A stretch of DNA of 64,000 nucleotides. It comes from Pegea sp. RAD2-039 (lineage: Eukaryota > Chordata > Thaliacea > Salpida > Salpidae). A program made the position numbers and the translations under genes. Shown here piece by piece: positions 39,851-51,659 of the stretch; within the stretch, counting starts at the first letter, position 1; each line of letters opens with the position of its first letter. The DNA lies in assembly GCA_034620365.1 (NCBI GenBank), contig JAQGEQ010000003.1:372001-436000 (forward strand). The letters are read 5' to 3'. The notes beneath the pieces were generated by a model. That model worked only from the letters and a program-made list of their open reading frames with translations, had not been told where the DNA came from and made no database searches.

Positions 39851-40053
39851 AAAAAATACTATAAATGTTTTAGGTTCCAATTAACAATTTTAGTTGACTT
39901 ATGTTAGTTTACATCTGAAATAACTTAAGCATCTTTAGTCACAGAAAATCAGCTCTACTAAAAATGAAATGAAAATTTCTTACCGCCATTAATCATTGTA
40001 ATCTTAGATGCCAAGCAAATCACCAACAAATAAATCAATCTTCCAAACTTCAT
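38105..40053 (-). CDS. Secreted protein with three SUEL (rhamnose-binding lectin) domains
   Basis: Seven exons: 40053-39984, 39844-39733, 39583-39399, 39202-39091, 38941-38757, 38555-38444, 38294-38105; 321 residues. Exon 1 encodes a signal peptide (MKFGRLIYLLVICLASK). Each of three domains (about residues 25-123, 124-222, 223-321) is built from two exons of 112 and 185 nt. Each carries the family motifs ASYGR (the YGR sugar-binding motif) and DPCVGTYKYLNV (DPC-GTYKYL), with the expected even cysteine pattern. Such domains bind L-rhamnose or D-galactose in egg lectins, venom and innate-defence lectins and in latrophilin ectodomains. Here there is no transmembrane segment or GPCR part, so it is probably a free secreted lectin. 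Exons and introns of the three units are nearly identical, indicating recent tandem amplification or gene conversion. The ligand is inferred from the family. Confidence 0.94.
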
Positions 40054-40734
40054 TTTTACAAATCTAGAACACTAAAAAACGATTTAATTTAAATTTAAGA
40101 TCATTTAATTTATCACAGTTGAGTATATTTTTTCATCTAATTTTACTTGTTAATGAATTTTAAATAACTTTCATTCATAAATTCTTTTTAATGATCTATT
40201 GTTATTTTTTACAAGTAAACTTTATCTTTTGTTTTTTAATTAGTTGATCTTTCAAAAGAACTAAGATTTATTTGAATTCTTCAGAAAATTAGTGATGACT
40301 TTAGGTATGATGATGAAATATAACTACTAGCATCATGTCAATATTTAAAATATAAAGTATTTCAACAATAAGCTCTTCTTGACATTATCATTTTAAAGAA
40401 TTATAAATTAATGATCAAAGTTGATTTTAAACACAAATACGGATTACCAATAGAATTTGACATAAATTTTGATAATATAATTAGATTTAAACTATATTGC
40501 CCAGATCAGCTATCAATTATAAAAATTGATGTGATTTTTTTCTATCTCTATAAACTTACAGAGTAAAAATAAAATCTAACAATTTTAAGTTACCAAGTGG
40601 TACAGTTACTTTTATGCGCTTGACTATGGACTAGATACCAATTAGAAAATACCAAAAGTAAAAGTTTAATCTCAGTCATTAGATAGTAAATTCACATCTA
40701 TTAAGCAAGAACTCCTTATTAAATTATTGAAAAA
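40054..40734. other. Intergenic, AT-rich
   Basis: Upstream of the lectin gene and before the LINE copy. A GTTCTAG acceptor-like site lies a few bases before the lectin start (minus strand). Nothing else recognised. Confidence 0.45.
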
Positions 40735-41470
40735 CTATTTTAAAAGAGAAATATTTCTGCAAATAAGTCACATTAAACATTCATTCAAAGATCCATGGTT
40801 TTACGTCAACCTTTTCAAACTGTACATACGCCCTATTCTTGAATACAATGTCAGTGCATGGATGCCATATCAAGTTGGTGATATCAGAAAAATCGAATCT
40901 GTTCAGGCAAAATTTACGAGATTGGTTTGCAGGAAACTTAATATCAAATACGAGAGTTATAAGCATCGTCTCAGCTTCTTCAATCTAGATACTTTGGAAA
41001 TCCGAAGAATCAAATACGACCTTATTCTGATTTTTAAAATTATTCACAACCTAATTGATCTTCAGTTTGATGACTCTTTCTCCATTAGTCCCTCCCTCAA
41101 GTTATACCAACTTAGAAGACATAAATTACATCTTAATAAGCCCACTCCACCAGCTACGTTAACCAGATTAAGGTTTTTCTCATACCGCACAATCAGTACA
41201 TGGAACAATCTGCCATCAGAGATTTTCATGTCAAAATCACTTATGCTGTTCAAGAAAAAGCTGAATTGTTATAATATCGCCAACATTGCCATTTCTAAAC
41301 TGTGAATTTTTCTCTTTTACAATACTATGATTCTGTGCAATTCTTCATTGTCATATGCTTTTTCGTTTACACGTCAAATAGATCTAATTTGTGAGAATGT
41401 GTGTTAGCGAGAGGTGCTCTCTTTAGGCACCCTCCTTCACATTTATTGTAATAAATAAATAAATAAATAA
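40735..41470 (+). mobile_element. 5'-truncated CR1/Jockey-like LINE with intact 3' end
   Basis: An uninterrupted frame to the stop at 41303-41305 encodes the C-terminal end of a non-LTR reverse-transcriptase protein: LYIRPILEYNVSAWMPYQ, IESVQAKFTRLVC and TISTWNNLPSEI are typical of the region after the polymerase domain in CR1, L2 and Jockey elements. The catalytic domain itself is absent. The 3' UTR ends GTGTGTTAGCGAGAGG, then CACCCTCCTTCACATTTATTG and an AAATAAAT microsatellite, the usual end of this family. The open frame suggests fairly recent insertion. No clear target-site duplication was found by eye. Confidence 0.9.
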
Positions 41471-44400
41471 TTATTCATTAATGGTAAATACAATTTAAAA
41501 ACAAGATTAATGTAAACCATTTTCATTATAGTTTTATTAGTTTTATACTAGCTGGTATACAAGTAACAACTACTAAACTAAATCTTCAACTGCCAGTAGT
41601 AAGAATCTTCTGCTCTTACTAAACTTCTTAAATCAACTTTACAGATCAGTGACACTTTATATATTTTCTGCAAGCTAGGCAAAGAAGAATGCACGCATTC
41701 AATTTTGTAGGAAATTTTAAAGCATTGAAGTTTAAAAAAACACCTTAGACAAGTTGAAACCTGTTTGGTTTCCTCAAATAATAGTTTAAAAAATTCTTAG
41801 CATATTTTAGCTGCATATGAAATTTTTTTTTTGGCTGAAAGCATGCTAAAAAGTTTAAAAAAGCCCAATATGGAACAAAATAGCCTCCTTAGAATTTCTA
41901 TATCTTTATTTTGATTAAATAAAAATATCTTTTTCAAAACTATCTAGCAAAATAAAATATTTTAAAATTTGTTTTAGAAGTTTGTTTCGTAAATTGAAAC
42001 AGTTATGAAAACTTTGTTAAAACTAATAAACCAAAAACAGATTTCTATTCATAAGTTATTTTTACAGGACAAAAAGAAACAAACTTGCTAAATGATATTT
42101 TGCTAGATTGGATAAATAAAAAGTCATCTTATATGTAATATTTACAATAATCTTAAATGCTTGAGTTTTGGTAGACAGATTTAAAACATAATAAATTACC
42201 CAAAGCAATAAGAGAAAAATCACGATAGTTTCAGTGACTTTGCAAAAGTATGTTACTAATTTTATGTTTAAGGCATTTTCCTTATCTATTACAGTTAAAA
42301 AAAATGTATTTTTTTCTTTTTATACCTTTGCTGATAAATCTAATAAATGCTGATTATGCTGATAAATAAATCTAAATATGAAAACTTACTTTTTACTCTT
42401 ATATAATGCTTAAATAAAGTTAATGAGATTTAAGGCGATATCTTTTGTACTTTTATGTTTATTGAAAGATTATTATAGATTGAAAATTTTGTTACTTTAT
42501 TCAAAATTCAAAAAGACATTCATCTGTTTTGTAAAACTTTTAATTAAAGTTTTCTCTAAAGGTTAAAGTTAAATCTGTTTTTTTTGTTTGGTTAAAAACG
42601 AAAATTAATAAAACATAGCCATGTTTAATATTTAACTGCCAATTAAAAAGCAAAAGTGAAAATAGTAGAAACAATTTTACTGCTTACTGTTTGCAAGATT
42701 AGAATGCTAATCTAAATCCTTTTTCTTCATTTAAAACTTTTATTAAATTATTGTATTTGACTTTCTGTGTATTCATTAGAACAATTTCATCTTTAACCTA
42801 AATCTTCCAAAAGACATGTTAAAAACAATCCTAAAAATTAGAAAAATATTTAACAAGACTCTTTTTAAATTTTATTTTCTAGTTTTTTATATAAAATACG
42901 ATATGTAAAAATGACTGATAATTTCATATTGGTAATGACTTAAATCTATAAGGCAAAAAACAAATATTTTTGAAAAAAGTTACATATGAACCATTGTAAA
43001 CATGAATTTGAATCCGGTTTGTACAATTGCTTCAGTTAAGTTTTCTTATTATAAGTTTTAAAACTGATTTTGTTTTAAATTGTTGAATTAATACTATTGT
43101 TTTGGAACTGGCTTGTTTTACTTAAAGGTATTTATTTCGAAACTTATTTCTTGTGTAAAAACGTATAAACAGTATACATAATAATATATAAAACGTATAT
43201 AAAAGTTAGCTAAATAAAATATGAATATTTAACTTATTCATTGATAGATTTTTATCAAATAATCAAACTGACAGTCTTATAATGATCATTTAATAGTGGT
43301 TAAAATTTCTTAACAAAGTTTTTTTTATAATCCCAAAAATATTTTTGCTGTTATTGAAATAAAGTTTTATTTTTAAAGGGCTCTTTATACATCTGTTAGT
43401 TTTAAGAAAAAGTAAAAATCTATAGCTTTGATCAAGCTTTAAATTAGCTTTTCCATCTATTATAATTATAAAATTCAAAATCAGTTTGCTTTCTTTATGT
43501 CTTAAAATAACTTTTGCTTTTGATATTTACTTTTAATTAATAAAAATAGTTATTAATCAGGCACTATTCGTAAACTGCATGATTTAAACTGTTCAAATTG
43601 TTGACATTAATTGCTATCTATTTTATAAAAATATTTTTTGTAATAATTTGACTTTAAAAGATTCTTTTTTGTAAATTTTTTTTTACTACAATCTTTAATA
43701 TTATAATTTGAATAATTTTGAATTTTTTCACATATAACAATTTATTAATTTAAGATGGAAATAGTTTCTAATTAGTGTAATGTAAAATAGCTTTTTACAA
43801 AAATAATTACAATTAAAAAATGATTGAAAAAACTGTTTCAGGTCTAAAGACTTGAAATAAAGTTTCTGTAAAGACTTGAATCTTTTAGATTTAACGATAA
43901 TGATAAATAATTAAGTTGAATATTTATCGGATTACATCATTTAAAACTACTAAAGAAAACTATAATTTGAAAAAGTGTTAGCCATAGTTGCATATCCTAA
44001 TATTTTAAAGTTAATTCAAAAAAATATAAATGAAATATTTTAAGTAAAATTAAGGGGTAATAAAGCATATGTTGAAACTCAATTTAATTCAATAACCAAA
44101 AATATGACAAAAACTTTCAAAAACTTAAAGATTGAATTTATATTTTTATAAAAAATAGCTCCCAGCTACTAAACATAAAAGCGAGTTGATATAAATAACT
44201 TTGGTAGCAGCTTTTATTTAAAAATAATTATCCAAATTAATAATTTATAAAATCTTTACCTTAAGCATTTTAATTGTTATTTCAACAATTGTTTTGTAAA
44301 TAAACTGAATTTTTATAAAAATCGTAATATTTATTATTTACTTTTTGATTTAAATGAATGTTTGATTAATAATAATAATGGGCTGCTTCGACCAGTAGCT

Positions 44401-44935
44401 GGTTGTATAAAGAGATGTTGTTGAAAACAAAGCAGAACACAGTGAAATGCAAACGTGGTTTTTAAAGTTTCTTTATTTTCGTTGAAGCTGATTTTTCTCT
44501 ACTCTTCGGTTGTTTGCGGAGTAAAGAGCGCTAATCAGAGCGACCCGCTGCGATATACTCTTAATTGCTGGTATTTATATTGAGTGGTTTCATATTTATT
44601 GATTATAGTCTACTTAATATTAAAGTAAATAATCAAATGATTGTTATTGTTACATATTCATAAACGAACATACTTTATAGTTAAATAGAAATATAAAAAA
44701 GTTTGGAAAAAATAAATAAATGAAAGAATTTAAACGCGAATAAACTAATTCATCTATTAGTATAGATGTCTTATGAGATAGAGACAGTCTGACTGTTAAT
44801 AATACTGTCCAGCAAAACAATCTTGACTTATTCAGTTTTACTGGATTCTGGCGATTCTTTACTCTTGATTGCATCTTTTGTTGCTGCATAGATTACTTCT
44901 ATGCTTTTGAGACACCCAAAGATATTTTGATACCT
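41471..44935. other. 3.5-kb gene-poor AT-rich stretch
   Basis: No gene supported. A richer island at about 44385-44570 stands out from the AT-rich background. It includes ATTTTTC followed by a hairpin-capable CTCTACTC ... GAGTAAAGAG, recalling an Sm site plus 3' stem of a small nuclear RNA. No known snRNA 5' part was recognised, so I do not call one. Confidence 0.45.
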
Positions 44936-45125
44936 GTAATTGATTCTATATGTCAAAAGGCTTTTCAGGTTTTGAGATCAACTCTGCATCCGTCTTTAAC
45001 AAAACAAAGTTTTCATAACGTTCTGAGCAGCTTATATCAGATCCCAGAATGACGTCAAAGTCTTGATGGGCAAAAGTTTCCAAGCCCACTCTAGTATTTC
45101 AGGAAAGTTACTTAAATGAGTTTTG
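44936..45125 (-). pseudogene. METTL21 fragment
   Basis: The minus-strand reading VGLETFAHQDFDVILG is identical at protein level to the intact METTL21 gene at 47745-48694, and the matching DNA (GAATGACGTCAAAGTCTTGA) is nearly identical. The following residues diverge (SDISCSERYEN instead of ADIIYSERLF) and run to a stop. The catalytic SAM-binding N-terminal part is absent. It sits just outside the left arm of the sulfotransferase inverted repeat, as a by-product of the same local duplications. Confidence 0.8.
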
Positions 45126-45274
45126 TTTAAAAACGAAAAAATAGTAAAGTCTTCAATTAGTTGCATAACTTAACACATCTATAAAAATAATTTGATCATA
45201 ATTACAAAATTGTAAGCAACAGTCGTTAGCAATTAATTCATCATTGTTTTAACAATAAAACATTGTTTTACTAA

Positions 45275-47297
45275 AGTATCTATATCTGTTAAAATGATCT
45301 CAAAGTATTAAACAAACAAAAATATCTGTCATCGTTCATTTTATAACATTTATAAACTTCCTTAAACTCATCAAGTTTCAACAATAATTTCATCAAAGTT
45401 TACTTCATTACAGCGATCAAATTGAAGTCACAAGCAGTTTACAAAAGAGTTAACTACAAGAACTGATGATAAGTATCCCAGAGCAGATCAAAACCAGGAT
45501 ACTTTCTTCCTGCTTCTCGCATCCTTTCATCTACTCTTTTTCGTTGAGACTCGTTCATCAAATTCTTCCAATCACCGATGATGCCTTTGCGGAGAAAAGG
45601 AACATCATCTGGTCGTTTCACTTTAACCTTATACAACAAATTTGGATATTTTAAATATAAATAATTTTTCAAACATTATATATCTAAAACTTTACTGGAA
45701 TAAATGTTGAACTGCTCTTTTTTTGCATATTTTCAAACTTTGATTCTTCCTTCAACGTATTCATCAACTGACAATTATTTTCAAATAACTTCTCTTTGTA
45801 ATTTTGCCCCAAAAATTCTGCGACTTTTGTCATTTCTCTAAAGTATAAATAACAATTGTCACTAGCTTTCATCATTTTCAGTCAAAACTCGAAAACTTAC
45901 TCTTCAAAATTACTTTTCAAATCTTCATACAATAAGAAATAGATGTTATCTCGCTTCTTGCTCTGCTGCCACCATGCGGGAACCATTTCAAAATAATCAC
46001 CAAATATACAATTTCCTTTCAAGAAATAATCTAGATAATCACTGAAGTTGCCATCAGCATAATCATAACTTTCGAATCCAACAGTATGATAGAAAGATGA
46101 AACGATTGTATCTTTTGGGTTTCGAGCTATAAATAATTAGTTTCTTACTGTTAACATGTCCTATCAAATTAAATGAAGTAATAAGTTACACTTACCGACA
46201 ACAATGTATTTGGTTTTATCGTTAAAAGGAACAAAGCTGAATTTTAAATGAGTCTTAATCAACCTTGGAGGAGGAATAGTTTTGGTCTGTTCAGCTCCAA
46301 CAAAATCGATAGAAGTATAATGACAAAAGAAAAAGTCGTTTCCAGTAAACTCAGTTTTTCCACCTCGTAGAATATGAAGCAAATACAACTGTGTATTGAA
46401 ATTGTAATGACATTCGTCTTGTTTTAGTTAACATATTTTTTGTTACAGTTATATTTAATTGTTTTTAAATCAACTTTTCATCTCGCTTGAGAATTGTCTG
46501 TAATTCATTGGTTTTACTTTATCATTATTCATTAAAATGCTAAAACTACTAAATAGTAAAGTGGTAAAGTTTCTGTGAAGTTATAACTAAAAGCAGATTA
46601 ATAAAACAAAGTTTATTTTCAGGTTTTCAAAATCTTTTAGTATATTTTTTGAGATCTTTTTAAAACAACCATTCTTATTCAAACCAAAAATAGACTGGGT
46701 TTTAAGATTTTTTTAAATAATTGGAATGTCTTACCATCCATGTTGTTCCATTTTTTGGATAAGTAACAACAAAAATATCCTTATCATCGGGTTTAAACAG
46801 AGCAATCGAATCAAAAATTTCCTGAGTTACGATACTTGGTACAGGGTAATTCCCATCTTTTGTTTTTATCAAATTAATTATAGGATATTTACGTCCAGGC
46901 ATTTTAAATATTTGTTTCTAAGCCTGTAAAAAGCTGAAAATAAAGAAACGTTAAAAATTATAAAAGATTGCAAAAGTTTACATGGCTGTCTGCTGACTTT
47001 AGACTAACTAAACAAAACCTGTATATAACTGATGTTTCAATTTGTTAAAACAACTTATTACATCCGTTAGTAACTTTGAAAAACAAATGCGATGCCTGCA
47101 AGCGAACTATTAGAAACTATTTTTAAATCAATGCTGCAATATCATATACGGTTTGATCTGCATTTTTGTGGGTTAGATTGTATATTTTGAAGAAAGCAAG
47201 TAAGCTGTAGAAGAAAGTTATTAATAAAATTTAAAATTTTACACAATCGGTTGCTCACTGCAGCCCTAGTGGTTGAAATTTATCTTATAGTGTTTAA
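45275..47297 (-). repeat. Left arm of about 2.0-kb inverted repeat
   Basis: Near-identical reverse complement of 52716-54737. The arm ends at AGTATCTATATCT on the left and TAGTGTTTAA on the right. It contains a complete sulfotransferase gene plus about 0.2 kb of 3' and 0.4 kb of 5' flank. Differences between the arms are scattered single bases. Confidence 0.95.
45454..46902 (-). CDS. Cytosolic sulfotransferase (SULT family), copy 1
   Basis: Five exons: 46902-46735, 46388-46196, 46126-45901, 45837-45696, 45627-45454; 300 residues, normal for SULT enzymes. It transfers sulfate from PAPS to hydroxyl or amine groups of small molecules. Motifs: 5'-phosphosulfate loop TYPKNGTTW (47-55), catalytic H103 in RLIKTHLKF, 3'-phosphate site ARNPKDTIVSSFYH, and the C-terminal RKGIIGDWKN. 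The segment after TTWM is two residues shorter than usual (LYLLHIL), in both copies, which may reflect the exon 2 acceptor choice. Substrate cannot be told. The frame is intact and it is almost identical to copy 2 on the opposite strand; protein differences include TGND/TGNN and TFIP/TFVP. Confidence 0.95.
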
Positions 47298-47744
47298 TGG
47301 TTGTTTATTTATCAACTGCGTATCAAATGAACATTACTTTCTTCAAATTAAAAGAGAAGTAGAAAATAATTTACAGCTACTAGCAAGCAACAACAATCAA
47401 ACAACTTTATACTTGTAGACTTTTTCAGTTTTTGGTTGCTATGTTATACTTACATTAGCTTTTGTAAGCGTTTCAAATTTGATGTAATAGTACCACTATT
47501 CGGTGGTTGGATTTATTAGCAAGTTGTGACTGCTCGAGCAACTTATAACCTCATAATAAATCTCGAGCAATCTGTAAGTTTATAATAAATTTGCTGCTTG
47601 AGGTAACTAGAGATATCACCTCATGTCACAGCGAATAAAAGTTTTTATTTTTAGGATAATAACAAGTCTGAAATTATAGATCGACAAATAACAAGAGTTT
47701 GAGAGATGCAGCTTACCGAACAGTATTTAATTTCAGATGAAGTC
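47298..47744. other. Spacer between sulfotransferase copy 1 and METTL21
   Basis: Unique DNA between the end of the inverted-repeat arm and the METTL21 stop codon. Short repeats of CTCGAGCAA near 47530-47570; no gene seen. Confidence 0.5.
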
Positions 47745-48694
47745 TCAATTAAAAGAATTTAGTTGATATATAACAACATTTGAAGCTTCATCATGATGTA
47801 CTAATTGTATCTGAAAGAGATTTTTTATCATTTCAACAAACTTCTCGACGCGATCGTAACGACGCTTTGATGCAAGAAATACTGATGTTGAGACTTTTGA
47901 CGTAAAATGTTTTAAAGTATTTCGTAGCACACGAAATAAACGTTCTGAGTAGATTATATCAGCTCCAAGAATGACGTCAAAGTCTTGATGGGCAAATGTT
48001 TCCAAGCCCACCCCCCATTCTAGTTCTATTATTTCAGGAAGGTTACTTAAGTGGAAATTTTTTTCCACGTTTTTCTGAATAAGCGGGAGCGCTTTTGATA
48101 AATCGGTAATTACAACTTTTCCGCCGAGTTTCGAAGCTACCATTCCCGCCAACCCAGTTCCTGCTCCGAGCTCCAAGACTTTCTTAGATCGAACTTTTTC
48201 AGGATGCTTGGCAAGGTATTTGCTGAGGATTATACTCTAAAAATGAGAAAGAACACCAATTTAAATTAAAAAATGTAAATTTGTTGTTTATATTAAACAA
48301 AATTATAAACAAATTTTCATGATTAAACATCGAGTCTATTTCAAACTTTATTTTTTTAATTTGAATATTTTAAATTTACAAATGAAAGGTTTTCTAAAAT
48401 ATTTGCCATCTCTTAGTTTTAGGTCTTAAAAAATTATGAAATATATTGCTTTAAAGCAATTTAAATAAAATATAGAAATAAAATGATTAATTTTCAACTA
48501 ACTCCCTCCCAAACAACTCCAGCAACTCCTAGTTGATCATACTCTTGTGAAATACTGACATTAAAACCAAAATTAGGAAAAGCAAACGTCTTGGATGGTT
48601 TGTAAAATTGTGATAAAAGTTCATTTTCCTGATAAAGTACAACGGCAGTGTTTGGTTTGTTTGAGCCATCACAATATTGTTGATTTGAGCTCAT
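47745..48694 (-). CDS. METTL21: METTL21-type protein-lysine methyltransferase
   Basis: Two exons, 48694-48503 and 48236-47745, give 227 residues, about the size of METTL21A (218). These seven-beta-strand SAM enzymes methylate lysines of chaperones (HSP70, VCP). Visible: the family N-terminal stretch TFAFPNFGFNVSISQEYDQL followed by GVAGVVWEG, SAM motif I VLELGAGTGLAGMVA, acidic motif VVITDLSKA, LEWGVG, and the DxxY motif region LGADIIYSE. All key residues are present. METTL21A is the nearest by feel, but A versus D is not resolved. A decayed partial copy lies at 44936-45125. Confidence 0.92.
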
Positions 48695-50725
48695 TTTTAT
48701 AAAAAAACTAATCAGAATAAATTTGTTAATTTGCAACATATCCAAGTAACTAATTTAGTTTGAAACTGATACATAAAAAATTTGTTTACTTAGTCTATAA
48801 AAATAGTAATTGTAAGCTAATTAATTTTGTTAAATAAAATCAAATAATTAGATTTTTTTAGTATTTATCATCCAGTTCTTTCAGAAGAAACTCAATAAGA
48901 TAAAAATCATTTTTAAAATTTTTCTTTTATAAAAATGATCAAAACATCAAACTTTATTAAATACAGTAAGTTTTTTGCATTAGATTTTTTCCTTTGTTTT
49001 ATTAATACAATCTTTTAACCTTTTTAAATATGATTTACCACAAACATAACTTTCGTCAAAACAATAAATAGTTGAAATAGGAAAGATAGTTATTAGTTTA
49101 AAAGCAAGAGCTTTGAAAAGTTTTGTAAAAAAGGGAAACCCCCTTATTTGAGTTTTTGTTTTTAGTAAAGATTGTAATCAAGTAGCTATTAGTCAAACAA
49201 CTAAAGATAATCATCAAAAGAATGATATTTCTATTTCTAATATTTTTAGTATATATTTTTTTACTTTAAATAAAGTTGACTATATCATATATAAATTTAC
49301 CTCTTCTATGCCTTACATAAAGATACCTTCATTAATAAATAAAAAACTGCTCTTAAAACTCATGTAGAAAAATTTACAACTAGATTTCTTTGATCTAAAA
49401 TTGTTTTTTAGTGAAAAGTAAAAAACTAGAAAAGGTATAGAAAAAGTTCTTTTTAGACTCTATGTAAATATAAATTGTTTTGAAGATTTTTCAAAAGTAA
49501 TCATAATAATATATATATAATCATAACTAATTTTCACTCTTAAGATTTCACATGACAACGTTTATTGAAGAATTTCATTTGGTGAAAAAGTTTAAGAAAG
49601 TATTTAGATGACCAATTTAAAAAGTTTAGTCAAAATGATGTTTCTTTAAGAATAAATTGATGTTTTAGAATAAATTTAGCTTATATTTAGTGTAATAGCT
49701 ATTAAGTGATATAAGATAAACTTATAACTAAAATTGATTAATTTTTCAGGTAACAATAAGATTAATAACTATTTACAAGGTTTCAAGAAAATGGTATTAA
49801 ATTACAAACTAAAAGCTTGTTTAATATACTAAATACTTTGTATAAACATCTAAAAGCTGTTCATTTCAAAAACTTTTCGATACATAATTGAAGCAAATTA
49901 TAAGTTTGGTAAATAAAGCTATTTGTGACTTTGTTTTTCATTTAGTCTTTAAAAATAGAAAACATTTAAGTTTAAGTTTTGTAAAAAATCAAGTCATTAT
50001 TGTAAATTTATCAATTGATATTAAAAAGTCAATTCAAAACTTATATTTTTTATTTCAAAATTCGAAATCACTAAGTTAATCTGTTGCCAGAAAATGAAAA
50101 AAATAAAATTAGATAAAATAAAAACTTTATAAGTTTGATTAGAGAAAAACTCCTAACTTAAAAGAAAATGTTACTAGTACAAAACAGTCTGCTTCAGTTA
50201 TATTAGCTTTATAGCATGTTAGGTTTAAAACCTGTCATTTTTTGTTAGATCATTTAAAAAATCATCATACTAAAGTTTTGCAAATTGTTTTGAAGCTGTA
50301 TTATGAGTTAAAATAAAAGCTTTATTTATCTTTCACCAAAAATTAAAAGTAAAAAACTTGCACAAAATAGAAAATGTTTATTAATTTTGAGAAAAAATAT
50401 CTACAACTTATGTACCAGTAACATAGATACCTACAAAAACCTCATTAAGCATTTATTTTTGTGGACTTAAACTTCAAATTTAATAATAAAGCTTATTTTC
50501 ATTGTTTTAGCAAGTTATTACGTGCGAGGTAGGTAAGTTAAGCAATTAATTACAAAAATTCAGCAAAGAAGTATGTTACAAAGATTTTATTCGTATTTTC
50601 GTTAGCAATGCTTTTAGGCTTCTACAACAAGCTCAGTATTACCTGATCTGATATTTTGTACATTAGATAATTGGACCATATTAAAATTCTTTTTTTCAAG
50701 GCCCTTCGGTTTTTTATAGATTATT
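48695..50725. other. 2-kb AT-rich intergenic stretch
   Basis: No gene recognised. Short frames near 49890-50080 have noise-like composition. Confidence 0.5.
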
Positions 50726-51049
50726 TCATAAAGTCTTAAAATAGATTAAGGCTATTATACACAAAAAGATCAGAATGCCAAATAATATGCCAAAGTTGTG
50801 ATCCAAAACTCGTCCCAGAAATAATGTAAGTGGGTATTGTAAAATTAACATGAGACCACCAGTAGCTTGCATAGTTCCATGAATGACTCCAAAATGTTTA
50901 GACGGTGAAACGCAAGCAACATAATTGGAAGTAGAACCATACATGAAAGCTCTGCTTGTTCCTAAAAGTATAGCACTCAGATATTGTATTGAAGAGTTAT
51001 TAATCAACATAAAGCTTAAAATAATAATTGCTAATATGATAGTTTTTAT

Positions 51050-51242
51050 TTATTTTTATTTATTTATATATATAAATGCGAAGGAGGGTTCCTAAGGAGA
51101 GCACATCTCGCTAACACACATTCTCACGAATTTTTTATGGTTTTTCTCAGGAGTTTATAAATATGTCTCCACCTGAGGTTGAACCCGGTACTTCCTAGCT
51201 AGAAGGTAGGTGTAGTAACTGCTTCGCCACTAAGCAGGACGC
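51050..51242 (-). mobile_element. tRNA-derived SINE with LINE-matching tail
   Basis: Read on the minus strand, the element starts near 51242 with a tRNA-like head: an A-box-like GCTTAGTGGCGAAG and a B-box-like GGGTTCAACCTC about 40 bases later, the spacing of an RNA polymerase III promoter. After a short body it ends with GAGAATGTGTGTTAGCGAGA, CCCTCCTTCGCATTT and an AT repeat, the same last 60 bases as the LINE at 40735-41470. The source tRNA is not identified. Confidence 0.7.
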
Positions 51243-51262
51243 ATTTTTTAAATGCACAATGA

Positions 51263-51363
51263 CTCAGGAGTTTCTCCACCTGAACCCGGTACTTCCTAGC
51301 TAGAAGGTAGGTGTAGTAACTGCTTCGCCACTAAGCAGGACGCATTTTTTAAATGCACAATGA
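51263..51363 (-). repeat. Tandem partial copy of the SINE head
   Basis: The SINE head plus flank (from CTCAGGAGT to AAATGCACAATGA) is repeated directly at 51146-51262 and 51263-51363. The second copy lacks about 16 bases in the body. Being adjacent and almost identical, it is a later local duplication rather than a second insertion. Confidence 0.85.
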
Positions 51364-51659
51364 CAGTTCTGATGCTAAATTAGGAGATATTTTCGATAAT
51401 AGTTCGAAAAAGATCAATCAGTAATCCTACTCCTGAAGACGTTAAAAATAATGGGAAGTTTGAAAATCCAAACACAATTAGTATGATGTCGACTTTTGTC
51501 GGAAATCTTTTTTCAACCCAGGGCGTGAAGATTCCATAAATATAAACATAACTAAGCTGAACAAATGAAAAGTATAAGTAAAAAATCCATAACTGCTTTT
51601 CTTTCAGACAATCTTTCAAAGACTTTTTATCTGGATTATCAACCGTTGAAATGTCAATG

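Larger units (their letters stand above)
50726..51650 (-). pseudogene. 3' part of an SLC43-like MFS transporter, disrupted
   Basis: Two exon-like blocks survive. 51650 to about 51390 reads KSLKDCLKEKQLWIFY, then hydrophobic segments through GIFTPWVEKRF and LTSSGVGLLIDLFR. About 51022-50726 reads SRAFMYGSTSNYVACVSPSKHFG and two further membrane segments, ending IALIYFKTL. Order and motifs (loop before a LWxFYxYF segment; FxYGSxxxYVAxxFPxxHFG) fit the C-terminal half of SLC43A3-type equilibrative transporters. Upstream exons are missing: a LINE begins at about 51660 and is followed by the inverted-repeat arm. A SINE with a partial repeat (51050-51363) lies between the blocks, and no good donor was found after LLIDLFR. 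I judge it truncated, though a transcript starting elsewhere cannot be excluded. Confidence 0.55.
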
